A stretch of DNA of 64,000 nucleotides from Planctomycetota bacterium (GTDB taxonomy: Bacteria > Planctomycetota > Planctomycetia > Pirellulales > Lacipirellulaceae): contig JAADGV010000009.1 of assembly GCA_013152205.1 (NCBI GenBank), forward strand, positions 1 through 64,000. Direction: 5' to 3'. The stretch's first letter is position 1. The number at the start of each line of letters is the position of its first letter. This document shows, piece by piece, positions 43,277-51,831 of the stretch. Under the pieces are notes generated by a model. It did no database searches. It saw nothing but the letters and a program-made list of their open reading frames with translations, and was not told where the DNA came from. The translations under genes and the position numbers were made by a program.

Positions 43277-44188
43277 ATGACCTCTTACAATCTCACCCAT
43301 CTCAAACAGCTCGAAGCCGAGAGTATCCACATCATCCGCGAAGTGGCTGCTGAATTCGACAATCCGGTGATGCTCTATTCGGTTGGCAAAGATTCGGCAG
43401 TCATGGTGCGGCTAGCCGAAAAGGCCTTTTACCCGGCCAAGCCCCCATTTCGGTTGCTGCATGTCGATACGACGTGGAAATTCCGCGAGATGATCGAGTT
43501 CCGTGAAAACCACATTCGCAAAGAACTTGGATGGGATCTGATCGTCTACACCAACAAAGAGGGTGTGAAACAAGGCGTAGGCCCATTCACCCACGGAAGC
43601 GATGTCCATACGGACATCATGAAAACCGACGCCCTCAAACAGGCGCTCAACAAATACCAATTCGACGCCGCCTTTGGGGGTGCCCGACGCGACGAAGAAA
43701 AATCACGCGCCAAAGAACGGGTCTATTCTTTCCGCGACAAAAAACACACGTGGGATCCCAAGAATCAACGCCCCGAATTGTGGAATCTGTACAACGGCAA
43801 GGTACACAAAGGCGAAAGCATCCGCGTCTTTCCGCTCAGCAATTGGACCGAACTCGACGTCTGGCAATACATCCACCTCGAGAAAATTCCGATCGTCCCG
43901 CTTTACTTAGCCGCTAAGCGACCAGTCGTGAACTACGAAGGCACGCTAATCATGGTCGACGACGACCGCATGCCCGCCGAACTCGCCGCACAAGCAGAAG
44001 ATCGGGTCGTCCGCTTCCGCACGCTCGGCTGCTACCCGCTCACAGGGGCCGTGGAATCGACCGCCACAACCCTCCCCGAAATCATCCAAGAGATGCTACT
44101 AGCCACCACTTCCGAACGCCAAGGCCGAGTGATCGACCACGACCAATCCGGCTCGATGGAAGAAAAGAAACGCAAAGGATACTTTTGA
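43277..44188 (+). CDS. cysD: sulfate adenylyltransferase subunit 2
   Basis: The catalytic small subunit of the heterodimeric ATP sulfurylase, forming APS from ATP and sulfate with GTP hydrolysis by CysN. It has the PP-loop [31 protein letters not shown], the [15 protein letters not shown] arginine-rich active site and [15 protein letters not shown]. 303 residues is normal. The stop TGA overlaps the left end of a 26-bp inverted repeat enclosing the next gene, which separates cysD from cysNC by over 500 bp; in most genomes the two nearly touch. Confidence 0.97.
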   Translation: MTSYNLTHLKQLEAESIHIIREVAAEFDNPVMLYSVGKDSAVMVRLAEKAFYPAKPPFRLLHVDTTWKFREMIEFRENHIRKELGWDLIVYTNKEGVKQGVGPFTHGSDVHTDIMKTDALKQALNKYQFDAAFGGARRDEEKSRAKERVYSFRDKKHTWDPKNQRPELWNLYNGKVHKGESIRVFPLSNWTELDVWQYIHLEKIPIVPLYLAAKRPVVNYEGTLIMVDDDRMPAELAAQAEDRVVRFRTLGCYPLTGAVESTATTLPEIIQEMLLATTSERQGRVIDHDQSGSMEEKKRKGYF

Positions 44189-44670
44189 ATGACGAAATCC
44201 GAATGACGAATGTCAAATGAAGAAGGACGAACAACAAGCCAAGCAAGGCTATGACCTGGAAGAACGAACGGCGATCTTTTCGGAGTCGATCATTGCCTTT
44301 GCCAAACGCATACCCACAGGCCCCGTTACCTCTCCTTTGATAAACCAACTCATTCGTGCTGCGACGAGCGTAGGAGCCAACTATTGCGAAGCCGATGATG
44401 CTGAATCAAAACGGGATTTCCGCCATAAAATCGCCATCAGTCGGAAAGAAGCAAGGGAAACCAAGTATTGGCTGCGTTTGATTGCCAAAGCCTCACCGGA
44501 ACTAAAGGAAGATGCACGAACACTTTGGCAAGAGGCCAAAGAATTGCACCTGATACTCTCAAAGATATACCGTTCAGCCAGCGCTAACTTAAAATAGAAA
44601 AATACTGGATGCAAAACCGAGGTAACGAAATGACACATCTCCGTCATTCGTCATTCGGATTTCGTCATTC
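44187..44670. mobile_element. inverted-repeat-bounded cassette carrying a four-helix-bundle gene
   Basis: A perfect 26-bp inverted repeat lies at 44187-44212 (begins GAATGACGAAATCCGAATGA) and 44645-44670 (ends ATTCGGATTTCGTCATTC). Between them is a single four-helix-bundle gene that starts 5 bp after the left arm. The unit interrupts the cysD-cysNC pair. The right arm is followed by CTTCCGCAATCCGAATTCCG, a block also present in the 280-bp repeats. No transposase is encoded, so mobility would need help or another mechanism such as that of 23S rRNA intervening sequences, which encode the same protein family. Confidence 0.75.
44217..44597 (+). CDS. four-helix-bundle protein (23S rRNA IVS-encoded family)
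   Basis: A 126-residue protein of the four-helix-bundle/S23 family: SESIIAFAKRIPTG, INQLIRAATSVGANYCEADD, KRDFRHKIAISRKEARETKY and LIAKASPELKEDARTLWQEA are the four helices. The family was first seen in intervening sequences inserted in 23S rRNA genes of Leptospira and Coxiella and is now found scattered in many genomes; a pentamer structure is known, but its function is not. Here it sits inside a 26-bp inverted repeat between cysD and cysNC, with no link to sulfur metabolism. The start at 44217 has no strong Shine-Dalgarno. Confidence 0.9.
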   Translation: MKKDEQQAKQGYDLEERTAIFSESIIAFAKRIPTGPVTSPLINQLIRAATSVGANYCEADDAESKRDFRHKIAISRKEARETKYWLRLIAKASPELKEDARTLWQEAKELHLILSKIYRSASANLK

Positions 44671-44712
44671 CCCAACACATTCCCCCTTCCGCAATCCGAA
44701 TTCCGCATTCCC

Positions 44713-46644
44713 ATGTCTCATCAGTCCGACCTTATCGCAACCGACATCGACGCCTATCTCAAGCAGCACGAGAATAAGGAGCTGCTACGGTTTCTTACTT
44801 GTGGCAGCGTCGACGATGGCAAAAGCACGCTCATCGGGCGCCTGCTGTACGACGCGAAAATGATCTACGAAGATCAGCTTGCTGCCCTCGAAAAAGACTC
44901 CGCAACCATCGGCACCACCGGCGGCGGATTCGACCCGGCCTTGCTTACCGATGGTCTCAAAGCTGAGCGAGAACAGGGCATTACCATTGATGTTGCCTAC
45001 CGTTATTTCTCGACAGCCAAACGCAAATTCATCATCGCCGATACCCCAGGCCACGAGCAGTACACTCGCAACATGGCCACAGGGGCCAGCACTTGCGATC
45101 TGGCAATCATTCTCATCGATGCCCGGCACGGTGTATCGACCCAGACCAAGCGACATTCGTTTATCGTCTCGCTGCTGGGCATCAAGCACGTGATCGTTGC
45201 CATCAATAAAATGGATTTGGTTGACTTCTCGGAAGAAACATACACCCAAATCCAAAGCGACTACGTCGATTTTGCGACCCGATTGGACATGAAGGATCTG
45301 CATTTCCTCCCGCTCTCGGCATTGCATGGCGACAACGTGGTCGACCACAGCGAAAATATGCCGTGGTACGAAGGCTCCACCCTGATGCACCTGCTCGAAC
45401 ATGTGCATATCGCGTCAGACCGCAATCTCATCGACTTTCGCTACCCTGTGCAATATGTGAATCGCCCGCATCTGGATTTCCGCGGTTTCTGCGGCACAAT
45501 TGCCTCGGGTCGTATCCACCGCGGCGATGAGGTCATGGTATTGCCTTCTCGCAAGACAAGCCGCGTAAAATCGATTGTCACCTACGATGGCGACCTCGAA
45601 GAAGCATTCGCCCCATTGTCGGTCACACTTACGCTAGAAGATGAAATCGACGTCAGCCGAGGCGACATGCTCGTTCGCCCCAAAAACGTACCGCAAATTG
45701 CTGACTCATTCGATGCCACCATCGTTTGGATGGCGGAGGAACCCATGGTGCCCGGCAAACAGTACGCCATTAAGCAAACCACTAAAACGGTCACGGGCAG
45801 TATCTCGACGTTGCGATACAGAATCGACGTCAACACCCTGCACCGCGAGGACGCCCCAACGCTCGCGCTGAACGAGATCGGCCGCTGCCAAATGCAGCTT
45901 AACCAGCCAGTCGCGTTCGATGGCTATCGAAACAACCATGGCACCGGTGCGTTTATCATTATCGACCGCATCACCAATGCCACCGTAGCCGCAGGTATGA
46001 TTCTGCAACGCACCGCTGGCGACAAAAAAGACCACTGGGACGATCAGGCCGACGAGCACCTGCAAACCGAGCGCAGCAACGTCTCGGCCGAAGAACGCCA
46101 AGCCCGCTACGGCCAGCAGCCGGTCACCGTTTTGCTAACAGGCCTAGCCGGTGCCGGCAAGACAACGCTCGCCTACGCCCTGGAACGCAAACTATTCGAC
46201 ATGGGCCGCGCCTGCTGCGTCCTCGACGGACAAAACATGCGCCGCGGCATCAGTCGCGACCTGGGTTTTACCGCAGACGACCGAAGCGAAAATCTACGCC
46301 GTAGCGCCGAAGTAGCCAAGCTGATGAACGACGCAGGCATGGTCTGCATCGCCGCGTTCCTCGCCCCACGCGAAGAAGTCCGCCAAAAAGCCGCCGAAGT
46401 CGTCGGCCGCGAGCGATTTTTAGTAGTCCACCTAAACGCCCCCATCGAAGTTTGCCGCGAACGCGACCAAGAAGGCCTCTACGGCGCCGCCGACGAAGGA
46501 GAAATCGCCAATTTCCCCGGTGTCAGCTCGCCCTACGAAGAGCCAGCGAATGCCGATTTAGTGTTAGCGACGCACGAGTTAGACGTGGACAACTGCGTCG
46601 AGCAAATCATGGAACTTCTGGCCGGTCGCGGGGCGGTTTCTTAA
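44713..46644 (+). CDS. cysNC: bifunctional sulfate adenylyltransferase subunit 1 / APS kinase
   Basis: A fusion of 643 residues. The N-terminal part is the CysN GTPase with [10 protein letters not shown] (P-loop), [18 protein letters not shown] (switch II), NKMDLVDF (guanine specificity), then elongation-factor-like barrels. From about 465 on it is APS kinase (CysC): P-loop GLAGAGKT at 477-484, [16 protein letters not shown] and [13 protein letters not shown]. It couples GTP hydrolysis to APS formation and phosphorylates APS to PAPS. The ATG at 44713 lies directly after repeat-derived sequence (CCGCATTCCC) and has no Shine-Dalgarno, which is unusual for a presumably well expressed gene. Confidence 0.96.
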   Translation: MSHQSDLIATDIDAYLKQHENKELLRFLTCGSVDDGKSTLIGRLLYDAKMIYEDQLAALEKDSATIGTTGGGFDPALLTDGLKAEREQGITIDVAYRYFSTAKRKFIIADTPGHEQYTRNMATGASTCDLAIILIDARHGVSTQTKRHSFIVSLLGIKHVIVAINKMDLVDFSEETYTQIQSDYVDFATRLDMKDLHFLPLSALHGDNVVDHSENMPWYEGSTLMHLLEHVHIASDRNLIDFRYPVQYVNRPHLDFRGFCGTIASGRIHRGDEVMVLPSRKTSRVKSIVTYDGDLEEAFAPLSVTLTLEDEIDVSRGDMLVRPKNVPQIADSFDATIVWMAEEPMVPGKQYAIKQTTKTVTGSISTLRYRIDVNTLHREDAPTLALNEIGRCQMQLNQPVAFDGYRNNHGTGAFIIIDRITNATVAAGMILQRTAGDKKDHWDDQADEHLQTERSNVSAEERQARYGQQPVTVLLTGLAGAGKTTLAYALERKLFDMGRACCVLDGQNMRRGISRDLGFTADDRSENLRRSAEVAKLMNDAGMVCIAAFLAPREEVRQKAAEVVGRERFLVVHLNAPIEVCRERDQEGLYGAADEGEIANFPGVSSPYEEPANADLVLATHELDVDNCVEQIMELLAGRGAVS

Positions 46645-46697
46645 ATCGCCTCGAAAAGCCAGCAGCCGCGATCTTATAGATCGCCGGAGCCTCGGTT

Positions 46698-47207
46698 ATG
46701 ATCGTTCAATACGAATGCCAAACGACAGATACGTTCTTTCTCACCGCTTTTGAACGCCATTGGAAACAACGCCGTATCGATAAGTACATAACCGCGGTCA
46801 TTCGCGTGGGAGTAACGGCCCTTCTATTGGGCGCAGTCGCAACTGCCCTACAGAGAGAATGGGGATTAGCATTTGCTTCTGTTTGTCTTTCCGCGCTGTT
46901 TCTTTCGCGACGCAGCCTTAATCGGTTGGTTCTCTTAAAAAACGTTAGAAAATCTCCGTACTACAACGAAGTAACAAAAACGTCGCTCACAGATGACGAA
47001 TTCCTTAGCGAAAGCTCCAAATCTTCGGAGAAAGCAAACTGGAACGCGTTTACTCGTGCCATTTGTTTTTCCGATGGCATCCTGCTATACCAAGGCCCAA
47101 ACATATTTCATTGGTTGCCCAATTCTGCGCTCGTCGAAGGCTCAACGCCCGAACAGGCTGCGTCTGTGATCCGGGAGCGTGTTTCAGACTATCGCCAGAT
47201 TTTCTAA
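46698..47207 (+). CDS. YcxB-like membrane protein
   Basis: A 169-residue protein with two membrane helices (YITAVIRVGVTALLLGAVAT, GLAFASVCLSALFLS) after a short N-terminal strand region (VQYECQTTDTFFLTAFERHW), and a C-terminal domain with ICFSDGILLYQGPNIFHWLP resembling the YcxB-like domain of Bacillus. The function of the family is unknown. It begins 53 bp after cysNC with a GGAG nine nt before the ATG, and could be read through from the cys transcript. Confidence 0.65.
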   Translation: MIVQYECQTTDTFFLTAFERHWKQRRIDKYITAVIRVGVTALLLGAVATALQREWGLAFASVCLSALFLSRRSLNRLVLLKNVRKSPYYNEVTKTSLTDDEFLSESSKSSEKANWNAFTRAICFSDGILLYQGPNIFHWLPNSALVEGSTPEQAASVIRERVSDYRQIF

Positions 47208-47244
47208 CTATGCTCGCGCAAGTTCGCAGCATGTCCAATTATCA

Positions 47245-47814
47245 CTATGATGCGTTCAACACCAGTTCCAAAAGTATCGTAATAGCCAGCAATCCTGAGC
47301 TAACATAGGCAGCTGTTGGGTTCACTTTCCCTCCTCCGTTGCCTAGGCCAAAACTAGGCCCGAGGCCATTCCAAAACCAAAAGCCTGGCAGCACTGTGGC
47401 AATTCCAAACAGCCACAGCAACCAAATCGGACTTCCATATCGCAAGAGGTCGCCGGCGTCGCCAACAGCGCCAAACGATCCAAGCCCAATGTACATTCCG
47501 TTTGAGACCAGACAGAAACCCGCGAAAAAACAGACAAGGTACTCGCCTGCCCATTGTTTTTTTTGGAACACCACACACAACAACATTGGGACAACCGTGC
47601 CAAACAATGGACCTGCCCAGGCAACCCAGATTGGATGGGGGTTCACTGCCATGTCAGTGCGAGAAATCGCCAGTGGATGCAAGATAACCCGTGCAATTTG
47701 GCCACCTGTGGCATAGGCTCCCAACATGTGACCTAGCTCATGAACGGCCATCATCGCCAGCCAACAAAATGGCAAGAAGCTGACGATAAGCAACACTTGA
47801 TGAATGCGTTTCAT
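47245..47814 (-). CDS. M50-like integral membrane metalloprotease
   Basis: A 189-residue, highly hydrophobic protein. The zinc motif HELGH is at 25-29, inside the first membrane segment, followed by MLGAYATGGQIARVILHPLA, the usual surrounding of site-2-type proteases of the M50 family. The downstream helices contain GDAGDLLRYGSPIWLLWLFG, where an aspartate could act as third ligand. It lacks PDZ or CBS domains, so it is a minimal member. Substrates are unknown, and degenerate chaperone-like relatives exist. Confidence 0.7.
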   Translation of the reverse strand: MKRIHQVLLIVSFLPFCWLAMMAVHELGHMLGAYATGGQIARVILHPLAISRTDMAVNPHPIWVAWAGPLFGTVVPMLLCVVFQKKQWAGEYLVCFFAGFCLVSNGMYIGLGSFGAVGDAGDLLRYGSPIWLLWLFGIATVLPGFWFWNGLGPSFGLGNGGGKVNPTAAYVSSGLLAITILLELVLNAS

Positions 47815-47865
47815 GGCATGAAGCTGCTACTATAGCAGTGGAACAAACCCCACTTGCTTGAAAGT

Positions 47866-48480
47866 CTATTCCTGGTCAGCGCCCCCTGGTGACGACGTTG
47901 TCTCTACCTCTTTCTTCTGCACCGCTTCTACATACTCCTGTGCCTTCTCCAAATACGCCGGTGTTCGCAACCCGACCGCCTGGGCTTCTTTCCTCGCCTC
48001 TTCGGGCGACAGTTTGCCATCGAGCACTCGATAGGCATACCAGATCGCCCCCACTCGATTGGCCGACCCGCAGTGGAAAACCGTCGGGCCACGGCGCTTA
48101 TCTCGCAACACTTTTATCACCTTGTCAAAAACTTCGGGCTTGAGTTGCTCCGGTCTTTGAAAGGGTGCGTGCACAAACTTCATACCGGCTTGATCTACCG
48201 CAACGGCTTCGTCCCAGGGAATTTCCTTGGCAAGGCGGAGGCTAATAATCGTTTGAATGCCATGGGCTTTGAGCAACGCCAAATCGCTCGGAGCTGGCTG
48301 ACCGGCTAAATAGATATCTCCAAAGACCGTTACCGGCTGCATCGAACCAAGTTGCATCTTCTTGAGCCTCATCGTTGGACTAGATCTAGTAACTTCAGCC
48401 GGGGACTGCTGGGCAATCGCAATCTCTGGCAAGAAAACACTTACCCCCAAGCACACAACCGACAATCGCAGTAAAGCCAT
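47866..48480 (-). CDS. exported tyrosine-phosphatase-like protein (DUF442-like)
   Basis: A 204-residue protein with a signal peptide (LLRLSVVCLGVSVFLPEIAI then AQQ). The core, FGDIYLAGQPAPSDLALLKA, IQTIISLRLAKEIPWDEA and the phosphatase-like loop VFHCGSANRVGAIWYAYRVL, matches the group often labelled beta-lactamase hydrolase-like or DUF442, related to dual-specificity phosphatases. The loop is C-G-S-A-N-R, a shortened C-x4-R form, common in this family. In sulfide-oxidising bacteria DUF442 domains are linked to sulfur metabolism, which may or may not be relevant next to the cys genes. The substrate is unknown. Confidence 0.75.
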   Translation of the reverse strand: MALLRLSVVCLGVSVFLPEIAIAQQSPAEVTRSSPTMRLKKMQLGSMQPVTVFGDIYLAGQPAPSDLALLKAHGIQTIISLRLAKEIPWDEAVAVDQAGMKFVHAPFQRPEQLKPEVFDKVIKVLRDKRRGPTVFHCGSANRVGAIWYAYRVLDGKLSPEEARKEAQAVGLRTPAYLEKAQEYVEAVQKKEVETTSSPGGADQE

Positions 48481-48537
48481 CTCTCTATCCCCCAGCCTAT
48501 TGAACTGCCCCTGAACTACAATAAACCGTTATATTGG

Positions 48538-48572
48538 CGTAAGCCAAGGGGCTGCAACCCCCCCTCGGCTTT
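48538..48572. repeat. small palindrome of the GGCTGCAACCCC type
   Basis: AAGCCAAGGGGCTGCAACCC followed by CCCCTCGGCTTTG forms an imperfect hairpin just upstream of a small gene. A related hairpin (AAGCCCAGGGCTGCAACCCC, TGGGCTTT) is at 60171-60201. Both belong to a type common in planctomycetes. Confidence 0.65.
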
Positions 48573-48596
48573 GCCCCAGAGAAAGGAAAACACCCC

Positions 48597-48884
48597 TTGG
48601 AAAAAATCGGCCTCGCTTTCCGCTCGTCGCTTACTTCTAACGAAGTGCGTGACACCTATATCAAACCTCTGCGCGCAGCCCTCAAAGAGCATCAAGCTGG
48701 CATCTACAGCAACCACCTCCGGCAAGTCGACCCCGATGCTATCACTCCGACCGAGCACTTGCTGGTGTTTGAAGTCAACGATTTCAAAGAAGGCCTTCGC
48801 CTGCTACGAGTCGAGCTAGAAAAAATCGGTTTCCCTGAGGCAACGCGATTCCAAAACCTTAACCCCTCGTCGCCAGGGTATTAA
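48597..48884 (+). CDS. small protein of unknown function
   Basis: A 95-residue protein starting at a TTG with AAAGG about nine nt upstream. It is mixed alpha-beta: IGLAFRSSLTSNEVRDTYIK, ALKEHQAGIYSNHLRQ, EHLLVFEVNDFKEGLRLLRV, ELEKIGFPEATRFQNLNPS. I do not recognise a family; the sequence reads as a genuine folded protein of ferredoxin-like size. The neighbours give no clue. Confidence 0.6.
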   Translation: MEKIGLAFRSSLTSNEVRDTYIKPLRAALKEHQAGIYSNHLRQVDPDAITPTEHLLVFEVNDFKEGLRLLRVELEKIGFPEATRFQNLNPSSPGY

Positions 48885-48912
48885 CTCAAACGGAAAACGC
48901 CGGCATGATTTT

Positions 48913-49221
48913 GCCCGCGAATCACGCGAATGAGTTCGATTGCTACCAAACTCAAAGTGAAAAAAAGAATCACCACAGAGGGCGCGGAGGATCGCAGAGA
49001 AACTTATTTATAGAAAATAGTCTCCTTAACTTTTCCCTCTGCGTGGATCTGCGTCCTCTGCGGTAAAACCTTTTTCGTATCTTTCGTCGTGCCCGTCGTG
49101 TCGTCGTGGTTCAATATCCTTACTCGGTGGTAAAATCAGCATGTCGAGTTAAGGTTGGTAAATTCTTATCTGCCTATCGCCTAAATAAGCATTTTCGCGT
49201 CTATTCGCGTGATTCGCGGGC
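48913..49221. repeat. nested inverted-repeat region
   Basis: A perfect 19-bp inverted repeat (GCCCGCGAATCACGCGAAT at 48913-48931, its complement at 49203-49221) encloses a second imperfect one: CACCACAGAGGGCGCGGAGG near 48971 and TCTGCGTCCTCTGCGGT near 49050. Within it, 49036-49115 matches the reverse complement of 19145-19222. No gene lies between 48885 and 49262. Confidence 0.85.
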
Positions 49222-49262
49222 TCTCTTCTTTTCAATTTGAGAACGAAGGGATCAAGCAACTC

Positions 49263-49691
49263 TCAGATGTACCACATCGGCCCCGCACTAGCAGTCGTGG
49301 CCCGATCGACCAAACTGGCCAGCGAGATTTCGCTCAGTCGTGCTCGGCGCTCAACTGCCACCTCCTGGCAAACATCAAGCAGCACCGACGCTAAGGGCGA
49401 AGCAGCCGACGTGCATGTCGTCGGCTCGACATTGCCTTCTATTACGTCAAGCACCTCGGCCAACGAAATCTCCTCCGGCTGACGGTTCAACCGATAGCCA
49501 CCCGCCGCGCCGCGAGTACTGCTGACTAAGCCCGCCCGTTTTAGTTCCTGAAGTATTTGCACGAGAAATGGCGAAGGAATGCCATGCCGCTCCGAAATGC
49601 GACGCACCTGCACCGGCTCGCCCGCCTCAAAACACTGGGCCAACTCAAGCATCGCGAGGCAGGCGTATTCAGTTTTAGCGCTGAAGAGCAT
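49263..49691 (-). CDS. Rrf2-family transcriptional regulator
   Basis: A 142-residue Rrf2 protein: N-terminal winged helix (FSAKTEYACLAMLELAQC, VRRISERHGIPSPFLVQILQ, ELKRAGLVSSTRGAAGGYRL), then EISLAEVLDVIEG and two cysteines (TTCTSAASP, LLDVCQEV) where IscR-like members bind a cluster; the third cysteine is absent. Position directly downstream of cysH on the same strand suggests control of sulfate assimilation, as for CymR or cysteine-related Rrf2 proteins elsewhere. The start codon is immediately preceded by a C-rich repeat on the coding strand, so no Shine-Dalgarno exists. Confidence 0.88.
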   Translation of the reverse strand: MLFSAKTEYACLAMLELAQCFEAGEPVQVRRISERHGIPSPFLVQILQELKRAGLVSSTRGAAGGYRLNRQPEEISLAEVLDVIEGNVEPTTCTSAASPLASVLLDVCQEVAVERRARLSEISLASLVDRATTASAGPMWYI

Positions 49692-49780
49692 GGGGGGAGT
49701 GGGGGTTAGGGACTGGGGACTGGGGACTGGGACAAGTAGCCAAGTCTTTCCTAGCCCCCAGTCCCTAATCCCTAGCCCCT
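49692..49780. repeat. G-rich inverted repeat abutting the rrf2 start codon
   Basis: On the plus strand GGGGGTTAGGGACTGGGGAC and two more GGGGACT units (49692-49731) pair with CCCCAGTCCCTAATCCCTAG (from 49756). At least five G-runs of three or more occur within 40 nt, a canonical G-quadruplex pattern on the template side. It fills the whole 94-bp cysH-rrf2 gap and touches the rrf2 ATG. Confidence 0.85.
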
Positions 49781-49785
49781 CTTGA

Positions 49786-50580
49786 TCAAATTCCGCTGCC
49801 GTCGCTTTCTTGAATCGTATGCAACCCGCATTCGGTCTTGGCCGTTCCGCTCCAACGGCCAGCGCGGTCGTCCGTTTCGCCTTCTGCCACAGCTTGGGTG
49901 CAGGGCCAGCAGCCGACGCTGGGGTAACCTTGGTCGTGCAACGGGTTATACGGAATGTTTTCGTCTAAAATCCGCTTCCAAACATCCTGCTTTTTCCAAT
50001 TCGCCAGCGGACTAATTTTCACCAACTTGAATTTCTTGTCCCAGCCAACAATTGCCGCCTGCGCGCGGTCTGCACTCTGGTCGCGCCGGATGCCGCTCAT
50101 CCAAGCATGTTTCTCGTGCGTGCCCCGATGCAGCAGTTTGATCTTGCGATCCATGCAGCATTGGGCCGGATTCGTTTTATACAACGGGCCTTTATGGAAT
50201 GCTTCGTATTCAGGAACCGACAGGTCCGGCTTCAGCATATCGACTTCAACGCCATACTTCTCAGCGATGCGATCTCGCAGATCGAGCGTCTGCTGAAATT
50301 GGTAGCCCGTATCGAGATTGAAGACATACGTCTCGGGTGCCACACGAGCCAGCATCGTCAAAATGACACATCCCTCGGGACCAAAAGCCGTTGCCATGGT
50401 TAGGCGGGGCGCATACCGCTCAGCTGCCCACGAAATGATTTCCTCCGGCGTAGCACTCTCTAAGCGAGCACTTTGCTCGGCCAAATCAGAAAGAAACTCA
50501 GGTGTCGGCTCCAGGGGCTCAAAGGTATCGCCACGCGTGGCAACCTTTGGCTCAGCAACAGAACTGGCGGATTGTGTCAC
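49786..50580 (-). CDS. cysH: (phospho)adenylylsulfate reductase
   Basis: Reduces APS or PAPS to sulfite in assimilation. 264 residues from the GTG at 50580, which has AGAGGG six nt upstream. The [4Fe-4S] cysteine pairs are AQCCMDRKIKLL and SVGCWPCTQAV, and the catalytic C-terminal cysteine is in KTECGLH. Enzymes with these pairs usually accept APS (plant and Pseudomonas type), whereas E. coli-type PAPS reductases lack them. The substrate loop MATAFGPEGCVILTMLARVA and NLDTGYQF are typical. It is followed by the rrf2 gene on the same strand, 94 bp away. Confidence 0.95.
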   Translation of the reverse strand: MTQSASSVAEPKVATRGDTFEPLEPTPEFLSDLAEQSARLESATPEEIISWAAERYAPRLTMATAFGPEGCVILTMLARVAPETYVFNLDTGYQFQQTLDLRDRIAEKYGVEVDMLKPDLSVPEYEAFHKGPLYKTNPAQCCMDRKIKLLHRGTHEKHAWMSGIRRDQSADRAQAAIVGWDKKFKLVKISPLANWKKQDVWKRILDENIPYNPLHDQGYPSVGCWPCTQAVAEGETDDRAGRWSGTAKTECGLHTIQESDGSGI

Positions 50581-50891
50581 GAAATTCCCTCTCGATCTGA
50601 CCACACGTTGGGCTAGTCGTTATTAATGGTTGAGATAGCTAACTCAATTCAATCATATGTATTCAGGTCAACATAGTCAACTAAAAATCTCTGTAGCCTC
50701 AACATCGGCAGAAAACACGCAAAACATGCGAGTTTCTACGCAAGTCGAATGTCAAAATATGCCGATTACAACGACTGTGCGGTCTCTCGTGTGGCAGCAC
50801 CAAAGCCATGGAATCGCCTCCCGGGAATTTCAAAGCACTCCAAAAGACGTAACATTTCGCTATTCGCTCAAATCCGCAAGGACTCCTGCTC
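50581..50891. other. cysH upstream region without recognised feature
   Basis: A 311-bp divergent spacer between cysH and the small secreted protein gene. Longer frames cross it but extend into the secreted protein gene in another phase. No repeat or clear promoter was identified. Confidence 0.4.
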
Positions 50892-51428
50892 ATGCCAGCA
50901 CTCCACCTCCAACGCCTTCAACTGGCCCCATTGGGCATTCTTGCGCTAAGCATCATCAGCAGTACCGCCTACGGCCAACGACCTCAGTACGCGAACCCGT
51001 ACTCCGCAAGGCTAAGGCAACCTGTGAGTGTCACCACGCCGGCGATGGAATATTTTGGCAAAGGACTCATCACATCAACCACCAGACAGCGCGCACGGCA
51101 GCAGCGACCTCTTCCGCAGCCACTGCAAGTTGCTGGCACCAAACCATTTCGCAACTTGCAACGAGGGGCCACCATTAGCCCGTACCTCGGCCTCGACTTC
51201 CGCACCAGCGAACTCAGTATCCCCAACTACCTCGCCTTCGTGCGTCCTCAGCAGCAGCAACAGCTTGCCAACAAAGCACAGGAAGCCCAAGTCCGCCGGC
51301 TCAAGCAACAGCTTCGCGTAGCAACTGCGCAGGGAATTGTTTCCAACAACCCCAGCGGCGGTGTCCCCACCACAGGCCACAGCGCACAATTTCTAAACAT
51401 GGGCGGTTACTTTCCCGCCGCGCGTTAG
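50892..51428 (+). CDS. small secreted protein of the GGYFP family, second copy
   Basis: A 178-residue exported protein (signal peptide LQLAPLGILALSIISSTAYG then QR), with AAGGA about nine nt before the ATG. It shares an ordered motif set with the protein at 10819-11406: RGATISPYLGLD, NYLAFVRPQQQQQLANKAQE, and the C-terminal TTGHSAQFLNMGGYFPAAR. Identity outside these motifs is low, so the family is held together by short segments around a Gln-rich, helical middle. I recognise no named domain. The conserved C-terminus suggests a binding or anchoring function. Confidence 0.7.
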   Translation: MPALHLQRLQLAPLGILALSIISSTAYGQRPQYANPYSARLRQPVSVTTPAMEYFGKGLITSTTRQRARQQRPLPQPLQVAGTKPFRNLQRGATISPYLGLDFRTSELSIPNYLAFVRPQQQQQLANKAQEAQVRRLKQQLRVATAQGIVSNNPSGGVPTTGHSAQFLNMGGYFPAAR

Positions 51429-51453
51429 TACGTTGTTTCAAAACCGACACTAG

Positions 51454-51701
51454 CCCGACGCGCTAGCAAGGGAAATCGGGTTCCTCGTCCCCCCTCGCTA
51501 AGGCGTCGGGTGGTTGTTTTCTCAGTGTCCTCCGTGACTCTGTGGTTATTCTCTTTTCACTTTGAGTTTCACCCATTAGCGTGTATTAGCGCTGATTAGC
51601 GGTTCCTTTTTTTTGTTTGCGGCCAAAGGCCCCGCTGTGTCCTCTGTGGTAAAACCTTCTTCGTATTTTGCGTCGTGCTCGTCGTATCGTTGTGGTCTAA
51701 T
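51454..51701. repeat. cluster of dispersed repeats
   Basis: In order: an inverted repeat CCCGACGCGCTAGCAAGGG / CCCTCGCTAAGGCGTCGGG (about 51454-51511), a segment at 51516-51570 matching the reverse complement of 60372-60424, ATTAGCGTGTATTAGCGC with GATTAGCGGTT (51575-51604) matching the arms at 55882-55974, and 51635-51701 matching 49036-49115. Four repeat families lie side by side in a 400-bp gap with no gene. Confidence 0.8.
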
Positions 51702-51831
51702 TGACTCTTCGCCGTAGCACTAGAGCAATTCCTCAAAATAGGCAGACGCTTTTCAGCGAAAAAACTGCAACGAAACCATACATTATTGACTACATGTCAG
51801 AGCGACACGCTCTAGTTGGAAAGGGGAAACC

